Part shown: positions 45,250 to 53,858 of the stretch, piece after piece | How positions within the stretch are numbered: position 1 is the first letter of the stretch | How the letters are laid out: each line of letters starts with the position of its first letter | Assembly (NCBI GenBank): GCA_022826755.1 | Contig: JAJDUG010000078.1 | Coordinates: forward strand, 62,001-126,000 | Reading direction: 5' to 3' | Source: Acidobacteriota bacterium | GTDB lineage: Bacteria; Acidobacteriota; Terriglobia; Versatilivoradales; Versatilivoraceae | DNA length: 64,000 bases | Notes under the pieces: generated by a model | Told to the model about the DNA's origin: nothing | The model's database searches: none | The model's input: only the letters and a program-made list of their open reading frames with translations | Position numbers and translations under genes: made by a program

Positions 45250-46518
45250 ATGTCGAAGAGCGTGGAGCGAACGAGCCAGAACGTTTCAGCCGATAGTCCC
45301 AGCCGGCTGCGGTCCGCCCTGCGACTCAAGGAGCAGGAAGTCGCCATCCTGTACCAGATCAGCCGTGCGATCAGCGGCAATCTCAACCTGGAAGACGTCC
45401 TGCACGAAATCGTCGACCTGGTAACCCATGTGACCAAGGGAGATTCCTGTCTCCTGTACCTTTTGGACCAGACCGGCGATGAGCTGGTGCTGCGGGCCTC
45501 CAAGAACCCCCACCCCAGGATCATCGGCCGGATCAAGGTGAGGCTGGGGGAGGGAATTACCGGCTGGGTGGCTCAGGAGCGACAGCCGGTCGCCATCCAA
45601 AGGGACGCCAGCAACGATCCCCGCTTCAAACTGTTCCACAACCTTCCGGAAGATCGGTACCAGGCCTTTCTCTCGGTTCCGGTCATTACCAAGAACGAGG
45701 TGATCGGGGTCATCAACGTGCAGCATCGCCGCCCCCATCGCCATTCCTCCAGCGGGAAGACCCTGTTGATGACCATCGCCAACCAGGTCGGCGCCGCCAT
45801 TGAAAACGCCCGCCTCTATGAAGAAGCCCGGCGGAAGGCTCTTCAACTGGAGACCCTCTCCAACGTCAGCCAGACCATCACCTCCCACCACTTTCTGGAC
45901 GAGATGCTCCAGTTCATCGTGGGAATGATAGCGGAGACCATGAACTCTCCCATCTGCTCCATCATGCTGCTGGACGACGAGGGCAGGGAGCTGGAAATCA
46001 AGGCCACCCACAGCCTCAGTCAGGACTACGCCTCCAAGCCCAACATTCCGGTCCACCGCAGTCTGCTGGGCCGGGTGGTGAAGGGCCGCAAGCCTCTGGT
46101 CATCCGCGACGTCACCCAGGAGCGAGGCTATGCCTATCGGGAGCTGGCCCGCCGGGAGGGACTCCGCTCCCTGGTGTCCGTTCCGTTGATGATCAAGGAC
46201 CTGGTGATTGGCGTGTTCAATCTCTACAGTTCCCAGGAGCGAAGCTTTTCCCGCGAGGAAATGCAGTTGTTGACCTCGGTGGCCAACCAGGCGGCCGTGG
46301 CCATCCAGAACGCCAAGCTCATGAGCGAAACCATCGCCATGAGGGAGGCCCTGGAGACCCGCAAGATCATTGAGCGGGCCAAGGGAATCCTGTTGAAGGA
46401 AGAACAGTTGGCCGAGGCCGACGCCTACCGCCGCATTCAGCAAAAGAGCATGAAGCTGCGCAAGTCGATGCGGGAGATCTCGGAAGCCATCATCCTGGCC
46501 GCCGAGGTCAAGGGCTGA
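45250..46518 (+). CDS. GAF-GAF-ANTAR regulator (putative RNA antiterminator)
   Basis: 422 residues from the ATG at 45250. A helical lead ('RLKEQEVAILYQISRAISG') is followed by GAF 1 (about 35-190: 'SCLLYLLDQTGDELVLRAS', 'FLSVPVITKNEVIGVINVQ'), GAF 2 (about 205-350: 'CSIMLLDDEGRELEIKA', 'SLVSVPLMIKDLVIGVFNLY') and a C-terminal ANTAR three-helix domain ('RKIIERAKGILLKEEQLAEADAYRRIQQKSMKL', here its AKGIL core). ANTAR proteins bind paired hairpins in leader RNA and prevent termination. No kinase partner is adjacent, and the GAF ligand is unknown. Confidence 0.87.
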   Translation: MSKSVERTSQNVSADSPSRLRSALRLKEQEVAILYQISRAISGNLNLEDVLHEIVDLVTHVTKGDSCLLYLLDQTGDELVLRASKNPHPRIIGRIKVRLGEGITGWVAQERQPVAIQRDASNDPRFKLFHNLPEDRYQAFLSVPVITKNEVIGVINVQHRRPHRHSSSGKTLLMTIANQVGAAIENARLYEEARRKALQLETLSNVSQTITSHHFLDEMLQFIVGMIAETMNSPICSIMLLDDEGRELEIKATHSLSQDYASKPNIPVHRSLLGRVVKGRKPLVIRDVTQERGYAYRELARREGLRSLVSVPLMIKDLVIGVFNLYSSQERSFSREEMQLLTSVANQAAVAIQNAKLMSETIAMREALETRKIIERAKGILLKEEQLAEADAYRRIQQKSMKLRKSMREISEAIILAAEVKG

Positions 46519-46641
46519 GGGCGGGAGAAGCGGAACCACAGAAAAAATCATTGACTGTCCGTCGCTGAAAGCCGTTCATCACCACCCGCTCCGGTCATCG
46601 CTCATCATTCCTGTTAGACACTCGTCGGGACGGTCAGAACG

Positions 46642-48066
46642 ATGACCAATAGGAGTTTTCCCATAGGCAGTCGCGAGCGGCCGCTGCAGGTGGCCATCGT
46701 GGGCTCCGGCCCTTCGGGGTTCTACACTGCCGACACCCTTTTGAAGCAGAAGGATCTCCACCTGAAGGTGGACATGTTCGAGCGCATGGCCATGCCCTAC
46801 GGGCTGGTGCGCTACGGTGTGGCTCCCGATCACCAGAAAACCAAGCAGGTGATTCGCATCTATGAAGCCACGGCCAGGGATTCGCGCTTCCGACTCTTCG
46901 GCAACGTCCGGGTGGGCCGCGACCTGCAGGTGAAGGAACTGCAGGAGCACTACGATCAGATTGTCTATGCCGTCGGATGTGAGTCGGACCGGCGGTTGGA
47001 CATTCCGGGAGAGGATCTTTCCGGCAGCCACACGGCCACCGCGTTTGTGGCCTGGTACAACGGTCATCCCGATCATCGAGAAGGCCTGTTCGATCTATCC
47101 GCGCGGCGAGTGGCGGTGGTGGGCGTCGGCAACGTGGCCATGGACGTGACTCGAGTCCTGGTGCAGGATCCGCAAGCTCTGGCCTCTACGGACATCGCCG
47201 AGCACGCTCTGCAGGCCCTTCGCAAGAGCGCGGTTGAAGAGGTGGTGGTGTTGGGGCGCCGCGGACCGGTCCAGGCCAAGTTCACTCCCAAGGAAATCCG
47301 TGAGATCGGCGACCTTCCCGGTGTGGATCTGGCGGTCAGAACCGAGGACCTGGAATTGGATCCGTTTTCTCGATCCCAAGTGGAGAAGGGAGGGTTCGCC
47401 CGCCGGAATTACGAATACCTGAAGGAGCAGGTCTGCCAGGGGGCTCGGGGCAGACGACGACGCGTCCGCCTGCGGTTTTTCACCTCACCGGTGGCAATCC
47501 TGGGGAAGCAGGGGCGGGTCGGCTCCGTCCGGATGGAACGGAATCGCCTGGTCTGGGATGAACAGGGACGATCCCGTTGCGTGGGCACCGGTGTGTTCGA
47601 GAGCATCGATGTCGGCCTGGTGTTTCGGTCGGTGGGATATCGGGGAATCCCGATTCCAGGCGTTCCCTTCGATGAACGCAAGGGCTTGATTCCCAACGCG
47701 GCGGGGCGGGTCCTTCGCCCCCCCGGCCAAGAAGCCGCGACCTCCGAGTACGTGGTGGGCTGGATCAAGCGGGGACCTTCCGGTCTCATTGGAGCCAACC
47801 GGCGGGACTCGGCCGAAACGGTCCGCGGGATGATGGAGGACCTTCAGGGCCGGGCGGCCCGCACCCTTCCGGAGGGAAATCATGAGGTCCCGGAACGTCT
47901 GCTCATGGAGCGAGGAGTCCGGCCCATTCGCTTTCGGGACTGGCGACTCATCGACGAGGAAGAGCGGGAGCGGGGCCGAAGCCGGGGCAAGGTGAGGGAC
48001 AAGATTACAGATCCGGAAGAAGTTGCCGAGGTGTTGAAAAAGAGGCGGTGCGGTGAAGGTGCGTAA
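46642..48066 (+). CDS. Ferredoxin--NADP+ reductase (FprA / adrenodoxin reductase type)
   Basis: 474 residues. FAD-binding 'VAIVGSGPSGFYTADTLL', conserved 'FERMAMPYGLVRYGVAPDHQKTK' (its PYGLVRYGVAPDH core is diagnostic), NADPH-binding 'RVAVVGVGNVAMDVTRVL', 'VVVLGRRGPVQAKFT' and C-terminal 'VGWIKRGPSGLIGANRRDS' are all present. It moves electrons between NADPH and ferredoxin. The gene stands alone, 123 bases after the GAF-ANTAR gene, with a terminator-like hairpin after the stop. Confidence 0.93.
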   Translation: MTNRSFPIGSRERPLQVAIVGSGPSGFYTADTLLKQKDLHLKVDMFERMAMPYGLVRYGVAPDHQKTKQVIRIYEATARDSRFRLFGNVRVGRDLQVKELQEHYDQIVYAVGCESDRRLDIPGEDLSGSHTATAFVAWYNGHPDHREGLFDLSARRVAVVGVGNVAMDVTRVLVQDPQALASTDIAEHALQALRKSAVEEVVVLGRRGPVQAKFTPKEIREIGDLPGVDLAVRTEDLELDPFSRSQVEKGGFARRNYEYLKEQVCQGARGRRRRVRLRFFTSPVAILGKQGRVGSVRMERNRLVWDEQGRSRCVGTGVFESIDVGLVFRSVGYRGIPIPGVPFDERKGLIPNAAGRVLRPPGQEAATSEYVVGWIKRGPSGLIGANRRDSAETVRGMMEDLQGRAARTLPEGNHEVPERLLMERGVRPIRFRDWRLIDEEERERGRSRGKVRDKITDPEEVAEVLKKRRCGEGA

Positions 48067-48094
48067 GCTGGAGGCAAGGCAACCCGTCAACCAG

Positions 48095-48127
48095 GACGCC
48101 CCCGGGAGCGCGGGCGTCGTTTCTTTG
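48095..48127 (+). terminator. Candidate Rho-independent terminator after the ferredoxin reductase
   Basis: A GC-rich stem gacgccc / gggcgtc encloses a 10-base loop (48095-48118) and is followed by gtttcttt. The stem is also a short relative of the 'ccgggagcgcgggcgtc' sequence in the 30-bp inverted repeat at 51648. It lies 28 bases after the stop codon. Confidence 0.45.
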
Positions 48128-48257
48128 AACCGGATGCTGCCAAGTCATGGGTCCTCCTGTCCAGGTTTGTCTGTGGTGACCCGAACCCTGGCGGAAGCTC
48201 GTGTCCACTGCTGCCTCCGATAGCCCGCCTCAGGTGATTACCATCGCAGGACACCCG

Positions 48258-49043
48258 ATGACCAAGAAGCGGTTCCGCGCGACAGCTCTGATTGCAGCAG
48301 CCGCATGGGGACTCTCCGGAAGCGCGGCCCAGGCGGACGACGTTTACTTGCGAGCGGGAGGCGGCCTGGAGAGGTCGGCGGAAACCCGGTTCACGGACCA
48401 ATCCTGTTCGAGCACCTCTCCGGCGGCCTTGTACGGTTGTGGGCCAGGCAACGACGGCGCGCCCAAGAGTACGCTGGGCGATTTCGGCAGAATGGCCGGC
48501 TTCGAACTCGGGGTTGGCCGCGCCGTGGCGCCTGCATTGAGGCTGGAAGCTGTCCTGCAACACCGCCCGAGCTTTTCCTTCAAGGGCCGCGCCAACTTTG
48601 TGCAAACTACAGCCCGGCAGTCGGTTTCCGCGGACTTGTCCTCCCTGTCCGGCATGATGGCCGCTTATGTGGATCTCCCTCAATTGGGCGTGCGAAAGAT
48701 CGGACCGTTCAGTCCGTTTGTCGGGGGCGGCACCGGAGTCTCCCGTATCGACATCGGCGAAACCCGCATGGAGTTTCCAAGAACGGCCACGATTGTTCCG
48801 GGTGGACGAAGGATTGGTTTCGCCCGGATGCTGGCGGCGGGCGTCGGCGTATCACTCACCGAGGCAGTGACAGTCGATCTCGCCTATCGCTACACCAATT
48901 CAGGAGCCGCCGAGACCGGCAGAGCCACGGGACGGATCGTTTGGCATGACGGGAGCCGCGAACCACTGGAGCTCAGCCTCGCCGAGACGCGGGCAAGGGT
49001 GTCAGGCCAAGGATTCTGGGTTTCACTGCGCTATGGATTCTGA
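48258..49043 (+). CDS. Outer-membrane beta-barrel protein (opacity/OmpW-like porin fold)
   Basis: 261 residues from the ATG at 48258 with AGGA upstream; an earlier in-frame ATG at 48201 would add 19 residues before the signal. Signal peptide MTKKRFRATALIAAAAWG to 'SAAQA', then alternating beta strands with glycine-rich turns, 'PFVGGGTGVSRIDIGE' (typical of small barrels), 'VDLAYRYTNSG' and an aromatic C-terminus 'FWVSLRYGF' recognised by the BAM complex. No substrate can be named. It is a single gene flanked by a terminator-like hairpin and the mazEF pair. Confidence 0.8.
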   Translation: MTKKRFRATALIAAAAWGLSGSAAQADDVYLRAGGGLERSAETRFTDQSCSSTSPAALYGCGPGNDGAPKSTLGDFGRMAGFELGVGRAVAPALRLEAVLQHRPSFSFKGRANFVQTTARQSVSADLSSLSGMMAAYVDLPQLGVRKIGPFSPFVGGGTGVSRIDIGETRMEFPRTATIVPGGRRIGFARMLAAGVGVSLTEAVTVDLAYRYTNSGAAETGRATGRIVWHDGSREPLELSLAETRARVSGQGFWVSLRYGF

Positions 49044-49108
49044 CCGGTATTTCTCACCAAGGGGTTGCACTCTTGAGTGGAGTGAAGGCTCTCTGTGACA
49101 AACCTGGG

Positions 49109-49432
49109 CTATGGCGCAAACATTTCGCCCAGGACGCCCAGGACTTCTCCCGCGGCCCTGTCGCTGATTCTGCCCAGGCGTCGGAGAAGGCGCGTCTTGT
49201 CGATCGTGCGTATCTGATCCAGAACGACTTGCCCGCTTTTTTGCTGAAAGCGGACGGGGATGCGGGTGGGATAGCGAGCGCCTTTGGTTGTCAGCGGAGC
49301 AACGATGACCGTGCCGATATGTTGGTTGATCTCATTCGGAGAAATCAGGACACAGGGGCGGGTTTTGCGAATTTCGTGCCCTTCGGTGGGATCGAGGCGT
49401 ACCAGGTAGATTTCAAAGCGGGCGACTACCAT
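49109..49432 (-). CDS. mazF: MazF/PemK-type toxin (mRNA endoribonuclease)
   Basis: 107 residues from the ATG at 49430-49432, where the fold begins (MVVARFEIYLVRLDPTEGHEI). 'KTRPCVLISPNEIN', 'VIVAPLTTKGARYPTRIPV' and 'VVLDQIRTIDKTRLLRRLG' give the SH3-like MazF core with its conserved Arg and Asp/Gln. It cleaves mRNA when freed from the antitoxin. The start overlaps the mazE stop by 7 bases. Confidence 0.9.
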   Translation of the reverse strand: MVVARFEIYLVRLDPTEGHEIRKTRPCVLISPNEINQHIGTVIVAPLTTKGARYPTRIPVRFQQKSGQVVLDQIRTIDKTRLLRRLGRISDRAAGEVLGVLGEMFAP

Positions 49433-49680
49433 TCCCACTCCGTGGCGTCCCATTGGGTCGCTGACGGAAATTCTTCATCAAGAAGCGTATCGTCTCCATG
49501 TTCGCGCATTCGGCGGAAGGCGTCATCCCATCCGTCCCGGGTCGGTGTCGCCGGACGAATGACCAGGTGGTCTTGACGAGGTTCCAGTTCGACTTCGTCG
49601 TTGAATCGGTACTGTTCCAGGAGAACTTTCGGTATGCGGATGCCACGCGAGTTGCCAATCCGAATCAAAGCAGTTTTCAT
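49426..49680 (-). CDS. mazE: MazE-type antitoxin (AbrB/SpoVT DNA-binding fold)
   Basis: 84 residues from the ATG at 49678-49680, preceded by GAGGCG; an upstream in-frame ATG at 49752 lies before the likely promoter. 'TALIRIGNSRGIRIPKVLLEQ' (core RIGNSRGIRIP) is the swapped-hairpin DNA-binding motif. The acidic C-terminus ('TLLDEEFPSATQWDATEWEW', abbreviated) wraps the toxin. It represses its own operon together with MazF, by family knowledge. Confidence 0.9.
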   Translation of the reverse strand: MKTALIRIGNSRGIRIPKVLLEQYRFNDEVELEPRQDHLVIRPATPTRDGWDDAFRRMREHGDDTLLDEEFPSATQWDATEWEW

Positions 49681-49702
49681 GGGACGCCTCGCTTCCGGAA
49701 AA

Positions 49703-49743
49703 GTAATTACAATGTAGATACAGGAAAAGGCAGAGCCTGTCAA
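49703..49743 (-). promoter_or_regulatory. mazEF promoter and palindromic operator candidate
   Basis: On the minus strand TTGACA (49743-49738) and TATCTA (49720-49715) are separated by exactly 17 bases, a near-consensus sigma-70 promoter. Overlapping the -10 region, gtatctacattgtaattac (49721-49703) is an imperfect palindrome (14 of 19 positions symmetric), a good place for MazE autorepression. Confidence 0.6.
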
Positions 49744-49762
49744 ATTATCCACCGGCCCCGTT

Positions 49763-50779
49763 CTATCCCTCCTCGCCCATCAGGGCTTTCTCGCGGGCCA
49801 ACCCGGAGCCGTAATCCCCCGAATAGACCATGACGAAGCCCTTGGGGCAGACGAGTTCCTCCTCGGGCTCCAGGACCCGATCGAGGTCGTAGCGGAAGGA
49901 AACCTCCACCCGCCGGTCGCGGGCGGTCCCCACGGGTATGGTGAGTGTGCCCGCCTCGGGAGGCCGGCCGGCCACGGTCATGCCCATGACGCTGTTCCAG
50001 AAGGCCACTCGGGCGAATCCGGGAGAGGCGGTGGTCACGGTCCGGGCGAAGTCGAGATCCAGCAGGGGCCGGGTGGACTCTCCGTGGACGAATTGATCGT
50101 AGTGATAGCACTGCAGGCCGTGGCGGGGAGCCCGGGAATCGGTAAGGGAAGCATCCATGCGGAAGAACTGGTTGGTGATGCGGGTGATGCGGATGGGACG
50201 TTCCAGGTCCGGGTTGCGGTAGACGGCCCAGACCATGGCGATGTCCGGGTAGGCCTCGTAGAGCTCGACGACCATGGTCTTTTCGATCAGGATGTTCTTT
50301 TCGGTTTCTCCGAGGCCGGTGATCTTGAGGCGCTTCCCGGGGCCGAAGCGGCCTCTCACCTCGGACAGGCCGATGTTCCGGTAGTCGACGTAGAAATCCA
50401 GGACTTCTTGTCCCTCAACCGCAATGAAGTGGCTGGGTTTGGCCAGCGTGGGATCGGGCGGGTTGTGGCTGAGAGCCAGGAGTCGGCCGTCCTGCCGCAA
50501 GAAGACATTGCAGTAGAGCTCCCGATCGAAGCGGAACTGTATGGAGGAGTGGCGGAACCACACTTCCCCCTCGGCCACGGCGGAATAGTGGATTCCCTCC
50601 GATGTTGCCGTCTGTCGCTGGCCGCCGCCGCACCCCGGTCCGAGAGTCCAGAGGAGAAGTCCGCTCAGCACGGCCGCCAGGCCGCGGGGGAGGGCCGCGA
50701 TTCCAGTTCGACGAAGCCGTGCCGGAGCCGCCGATTCAAGTGAGCGGCAACAACTTCGATTTCCAGGATTGAAAGGCAT
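49763..50779 (-). CDS. Putative lipoprotein, beta-rich, unknown function
   Basis: 338 residues from an ATG at 50779 that overlaps the Nudix gene stop by one base (TGATG). After a basic N-terminus, a hydrophobic segment ends in 'LLLWTLGPGCGGG', a possible lipidation Cys. The rest is beta-rich, with segments such as 'LALSHNPPDPTLAKPSHFI', 'MVWAVYRNPDLERPIRITRI' and 'FVMVYSGDYGSGLA'. No family is recognised with confidence. Co-transcription with the Nudix gene is likely from the overlap. Confidence 0.72.
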   Translation of the reverse strand: MPFNPGNRSCCRSLESAAPARLRRTGIAALPRGLAAVLSGLLLWTLGPGCGGGQRQTATSEGIHYSAVAEGEVWFRHSSIQFRFDRELYCNVFLRQDGRLLALSHNPPDPTLAKPSHFIAVEGQEVLDFYVDYRNIGLSEVRGRFGPGKRLKITGLGETEKNILIEKTMVVELYEAYPDIAMVWAVYRNPDLERPIRITRITNQFFRMDASLTDSRAPRHGLQCYHYDQFVHGESTRPLLDLDFARTVTTASPGFARVAFWNSVMGMTVAGRPPEAGTLTIPVGTARDRRVEVSFRYDLDRVLEPEEELVCPKGFVMVYSGDYGSGLAREKALMGEEG

Positions 50780-51420
50780 CAGTGAGACTCTTCCGCTTGT
50801 TTGAAGCCAGGGGAGGACTCGATCCTCAGCAGGTAGTCCAGGCAAAGCTGGGACCAGGTTTCCAGTTGGGGCCGGCGCCGCGCCAGTTGCTTCAGGGTGA
50901 GGAAGCGAAGCTCGGTGATGGAGCCCTCCCCCTTGCTGACTTCCCGGTGATCCAGCCGGCAGCGATGCACGATTCCCAGATGGACCCGCCCCACCGGGGT
51001 GGAATCGTCGTTGAGAATCCCCAGCGGCTCGGTGGGGAACACACCCTCCAGGGAGATTTCTTCCGAAAGTTCCCGCTGCAGGGCCGCCTCGTAAAACTCC
51101 CGTCCGCGATGGAACAGGCTTTCATCCCCGGGATTGATGTGACCGCCAATTCCGATCGAACCCATGTGGACCAGGCGTTTTTCTCCCGAGGCTTTCCCCC
51201 GGACGTAGTACAGCCAGCGGTCTCCCTTCTGGATCAGGACGTAGGGAATCAGTTGCTTGAATTCCGGGTCCTGCTCGGCCTGGGACCTGGGTCGGAAACG
51301 GGAATGTCGCGGGTCCAGCAGCACATCGAGCCTCGCTTCTACTTCCGGTTGGAACCCCTGCCCGATCTCCAGTGTCTCCAGCAGTCGGCTGGGGACCCCC
51401 AGGACCATTTCGTCCTTCAT
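50779..51420 (-). CDS. Nudix-type phosphohydrolase
   Basis: 213 residues from the ATG at 51418-51420, with GGGGAG five to six bases upstream. The Nudix box is visible around residues 92-117: 'GIGGHINPGDE' followed by 'FYEAALQRELSEEISL' with the REx2EE metal-binding core. Extra N-terminal residues ('PYVLIQKGDRWLYYVRG') are typical of the larger predicted phosphoesterase subgroup. It cleaves a nucleoside-diphosphate-linked compound; the substrate is unknown. Confidence 0.85.
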   Translation of the reverse strand: MKDEMVLGVPSRLLETLEIGQGFQPEVEARLDVLLDPRHSRFRPRSQAEQDPEFKQLIPYVLIQKGDRWLYYVRGKASGEKRLVHMGSIGIGGHINPGDESLFHRGREFYEAALQRELSEEISLEGVFPTEPLGILNDDSTPVGRVHLGIVHRCRLDHREVSKGEGSITELRFLTLKQLARRRPQLETWSQLCLDYLLRIESSPGFKQAEESH

Positions 51421-52051
51421 GACTCTCCCCGGTGAGCAACGCAGGCTTGAGGTTAGGTAGGATCTCCGGGAAATGCAACCCGGAATTTTGCCCGGCCGCC
51501 GGTGTTCACGGGTCTCAAGCCAGTGCCGCCCCGCCCTTCCCGGCGGATCATTGGAGGAAGAAACTGCCGATCATTGTTGAAGACGAACCACGAATAAACA
51601 CAAAGACCGATGGACCTCCTTTGCTGCGACGACGTCATGGGAGGAAGCCCCCCGGGAGCGCGGGCGTCCCGCCCGCACAACACTGGCAGAGCCTTGCCCA
51701 TTTTCTCCGTCCGGGTCGACCGGCAGGGTGGCCGGGTACCGCATCGCAGGGAAACTGAGCGGCACGCAACGGGATAGCATGCGGGCGGGACGCCCGCGCT
51801 CCCGGGGGGCGCCTGCTCCCAACACAGTTGCTCCTCAAGGGGGTATGGGCCGGATTGCCGGGCCGCAGGCCTGCCGTTGCGGCTGAGCCGCCACGCTTGG
51901 TGGCCCTTAGTGTCACTTCGTGGATCACTCTTTTCTTGATTGTTTTCGAATAGTGCTTAACGCATCGATTGGATCACTCTCCACTCTTCACTTGGCCGCG
52001 CCGCAGCCCCCTCGGGTGGGGCAGAGGCGCGGCTATGCTATATTGCCGGGT
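51421..52051. repeat. Composite repeat region before the selenocysteine tRNA
   Basis: 631 bases, no gene. 51544-51630: leader plus 'gaaccacgaat' family copy. 51648-51677 and 51780-51809: perfect 30-bp inverted repeat (ccccccgggagcgcgggcgt... and its complement) with a 102-base loop. 51897-51948: 'ttggtggccc ... cttcgtggatcactc' family. 51972-51992: three 7-base units (atcactc, ccactct, tcacttgg style). Several repeat families stack here. Confidence 0.75.
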
Positions 52052-52148
52052 GGAGGCGAAAAGGGTCTGGTGACTCTCCTGGTCTTCAAAACCTGTGCGT
52101 CGCGACGATGTCGGGACGGGTGGGTTCGATTCCCACACGCCTCCGCCA
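52052..52148 (+). tRNA. selC: Selenocysteine tRNA (anticodon TCA)
   Basis: 97 bases including an encoded CCA. The acceptor GGAGGCG pairs with CGCCTCC, followed by discriminator G and CCA (52146-52148). The anticodon loop is cttcaaa within ggtcttcaaaacc, anticodon TCA at 52086-52088, so it reads UGA. The T arm gtggg-ttcgatt-cccac is complete. A long variable arm (about 52094-52117) separates the anticodon and T arms, as in bacterial tRNA-Sec. selA, selB and selD are not in the window. Confidence 0.93.
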
Positions 52149-52169
52149 GCCCCCTCTGAAGCTCCCGCC

Positions 52170-53858
52170 ATGCAAGCCCGCACATCTCACCAGGTCGCTG
52201 GCGATTTGCAAGTGCTCATGGAAGCCGAGCGGTCCAGCCCCTGGGCTCGGACTCCGGCGCCGGAGCTGGCCGGCCGGCTGTTCGAGGTGGCGGAGGCCTT
52301 TTACGCGCGTGGAGACCCCTTGGCCTCGGAGACCGCCGAACGCATGGGAGTGCCTCCGGCCTCGGTCTGGTTCGAGTCCCTGTTCCCCGCCGTATGGGGG
52401 CTGCTTGCCACCGCCTCCTTTCTGAAGACCCTGGAAAGCTCGCTGGGTGAGATCGTTGCCTCGGAGCCGATAGCCACCGGGGACTTCGCCGGGTCGCCGG
52501 CGTTGCGGCTGCTTCCCGTCAACCCATTCCAACGCCTGCTCCTGCCCGGCTTTTCCGGGCATGTCCTGCTGCGTCCGTCCCTGGGCCTGCCGCCAAAGCC
52601 GCCCTCCACAGAGGGACTGGCCCTGTGCCTGCTGCCCTTCAATCTGGCCGGCATCGGCGCCCTGGACATCCTTCACCTGCTTTGCCACGGTCCCCGGAGG
52701 GTCCTGGCCAAGGTCTCCGAGAAGGCTTCCTTTCTCAAGGATCACCTCGAGGAGATGTTCGCCCCTCTGGTGTCCTGTGGGGCCTTGTCCTTTGTGCAGG
52801 GCGGACCCGACACCGGTGCGTGGCTGGCGGCCCGTCCCGAGTTCGACCGGATCCACCTGACGGGCAGTGCGCGGACGGCTGCCGCGTTGCGGGCCATCGC
52901 CGGGCAGGACAAGGTCACCTGCGAGCTGGGAGGAGTGACCCCGGCCATCGTTCTTCCCGAGGTCGGAGGGAACAGTCGCCTGTTGATCCAGGTGGCGCGG
53001 CAGTTGGTTTTCGGAGCCCTGGCCAACAACGGGCAGCACTGCGTCAGCTACCAGGTGGTCCTGGTCCCGGATTCCCTGCGGGCCGCCCTGGGTCAGGCGC
53101 TGGCCCGCGAGATGGCTCTGGTTTCCCGGGCGGGTGGCCTGGCCGGCCCCCATCGCCTGCTGATCGACGAGGAGGCATCCTCCCGGGTGGCGGCCATGGT
53201 CGAGGACGCCCGCCGTCAGGGGGCCTCAGTGACTTCTATCGGGGATGAAGCCGGGGGGCGCCGCTTCCCGGTTACACTCCTGAACGGGATCACCGAAGAG
53301 ATGCGGCTCTTTCGCGAGGAGGCGTTCGGTCCGCTGGTGGGTCTGGCGGGCCTGCCCGACGGGGACTTCAGCCGGGCGGCGCTTTCTCGGGCCAATCAGC
53401 CCGCTCTGACGGGTGACCTGGGCGCCTCGGTGTTTACCCCGTTTCCGAACTCGGAGCCCGTTCGGCAACTGGCTCGCGGCCTCAAGCACGGGGTGGTGGC
53501 CATCAACAGCTATCCCGGGGTGGCCTACGCCACCTCTCTGCCCTGGGGCCCCGGCCCCGGACAGGCCAGCGGCCGGGGTTGGGTGCACAATTTCCGGTTT
53601 CTGGACGAATCCCGGATGGAGAAGGTGGTGCTGGCGGCCCCGCTGGCAAGGAAAGGGCTGGGTCCGCTGGCCTGGGAGGATCCCTGGCTCCCCAACGTCT
53701 CGGGCCGCGGTCCGCTTCGGCTGGCCAAGGCCCTGGTGCGTTCGGCCCTGGCCTACTTCCGCCAGCAGCCCTGCCGGCTGCTGGCTGCGCAGCGGGACCT
53801 GATTCCGGCGCTGATCGGACGCGAGCTTGGCGCCCGGCGCCTGGACGGTTTTCTATGA
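52170..53858 (+). CDS. Aldehyde dehydrogenase superfamily protein (acyl/aldehyde, long form)
   Basis: 562 residues from the ATG at 52170; an open frame further upstream would read through the tRNA. The NAD fold has 'LTGSARTAAALRAIAG', the general-base Glu in 'TCELGGVTPAIVLPEV' and the catalytic Cys in 'ANNGQHCVSYQVVLV'. 'EAFGPLVGLAGLP' and 'VVAINSYPGVAYA' are conserved later. N- and C-terminal extensions of about 50 residues are unusual for the family. It could oxidise long-chain fatty aldehydes or reduce acyl thioesters. It faces the lipid cluster and overlaps the PlsC gene by 6 bases, tail to tail. Confidence 0.85.
   Translation: MQARTSHQVAGDLQVLMEAERSSPWARTPAPELAGRLFEVAEAFYARGDPLASETAERMGVPPASVWFESLFPAVWGLLATASFLKTLESSLGEIVASEPIATGDFAGSPALRLLPVNPFQRLLLPGFSGHVLLRPSLGLPPKPPSTEGLALCLLPFNLAGIGALDILHLLCHGPRRVLAKVSEKASFLKDHLEEMFAPLVSCGALSFVQGGPDTGAWLAARPEFDRIHLTGSARTAAALRAIAGQDKVTCELGGVTPAIVLPEVGGNSRLLIQVARQLVFGALANNGQHCVSYQVVLVPDSLRAALGQALAREMALVSRAGGLAGPHRLLIDEEASSRVAAMVEDARRQGASVTSIGDEAGGRRFPVTLLNGITEEMRLFREEAFGPLVGLAGLPDGDFSRAALSRANQPALTGDLGASVFTPFPNSEPVRQLARGLKHGVVAINSYPGVAYATSLPWGPGPGQASGRGWVHNFRFLDESRMEKVVLAAPLARKGLGPLAWEDPWLPNVSGRGPLRLAKALVRSALAYFRQQPCRLLAAQRDLIPALIGRELGARRLDGFL

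Noticed and set aside
52095-52169. N-terminal extension of the aldehyde dehydrogenase
   Set aside because: It overlaps the selenocysteine tRNA; the ATG at 52170 is used.
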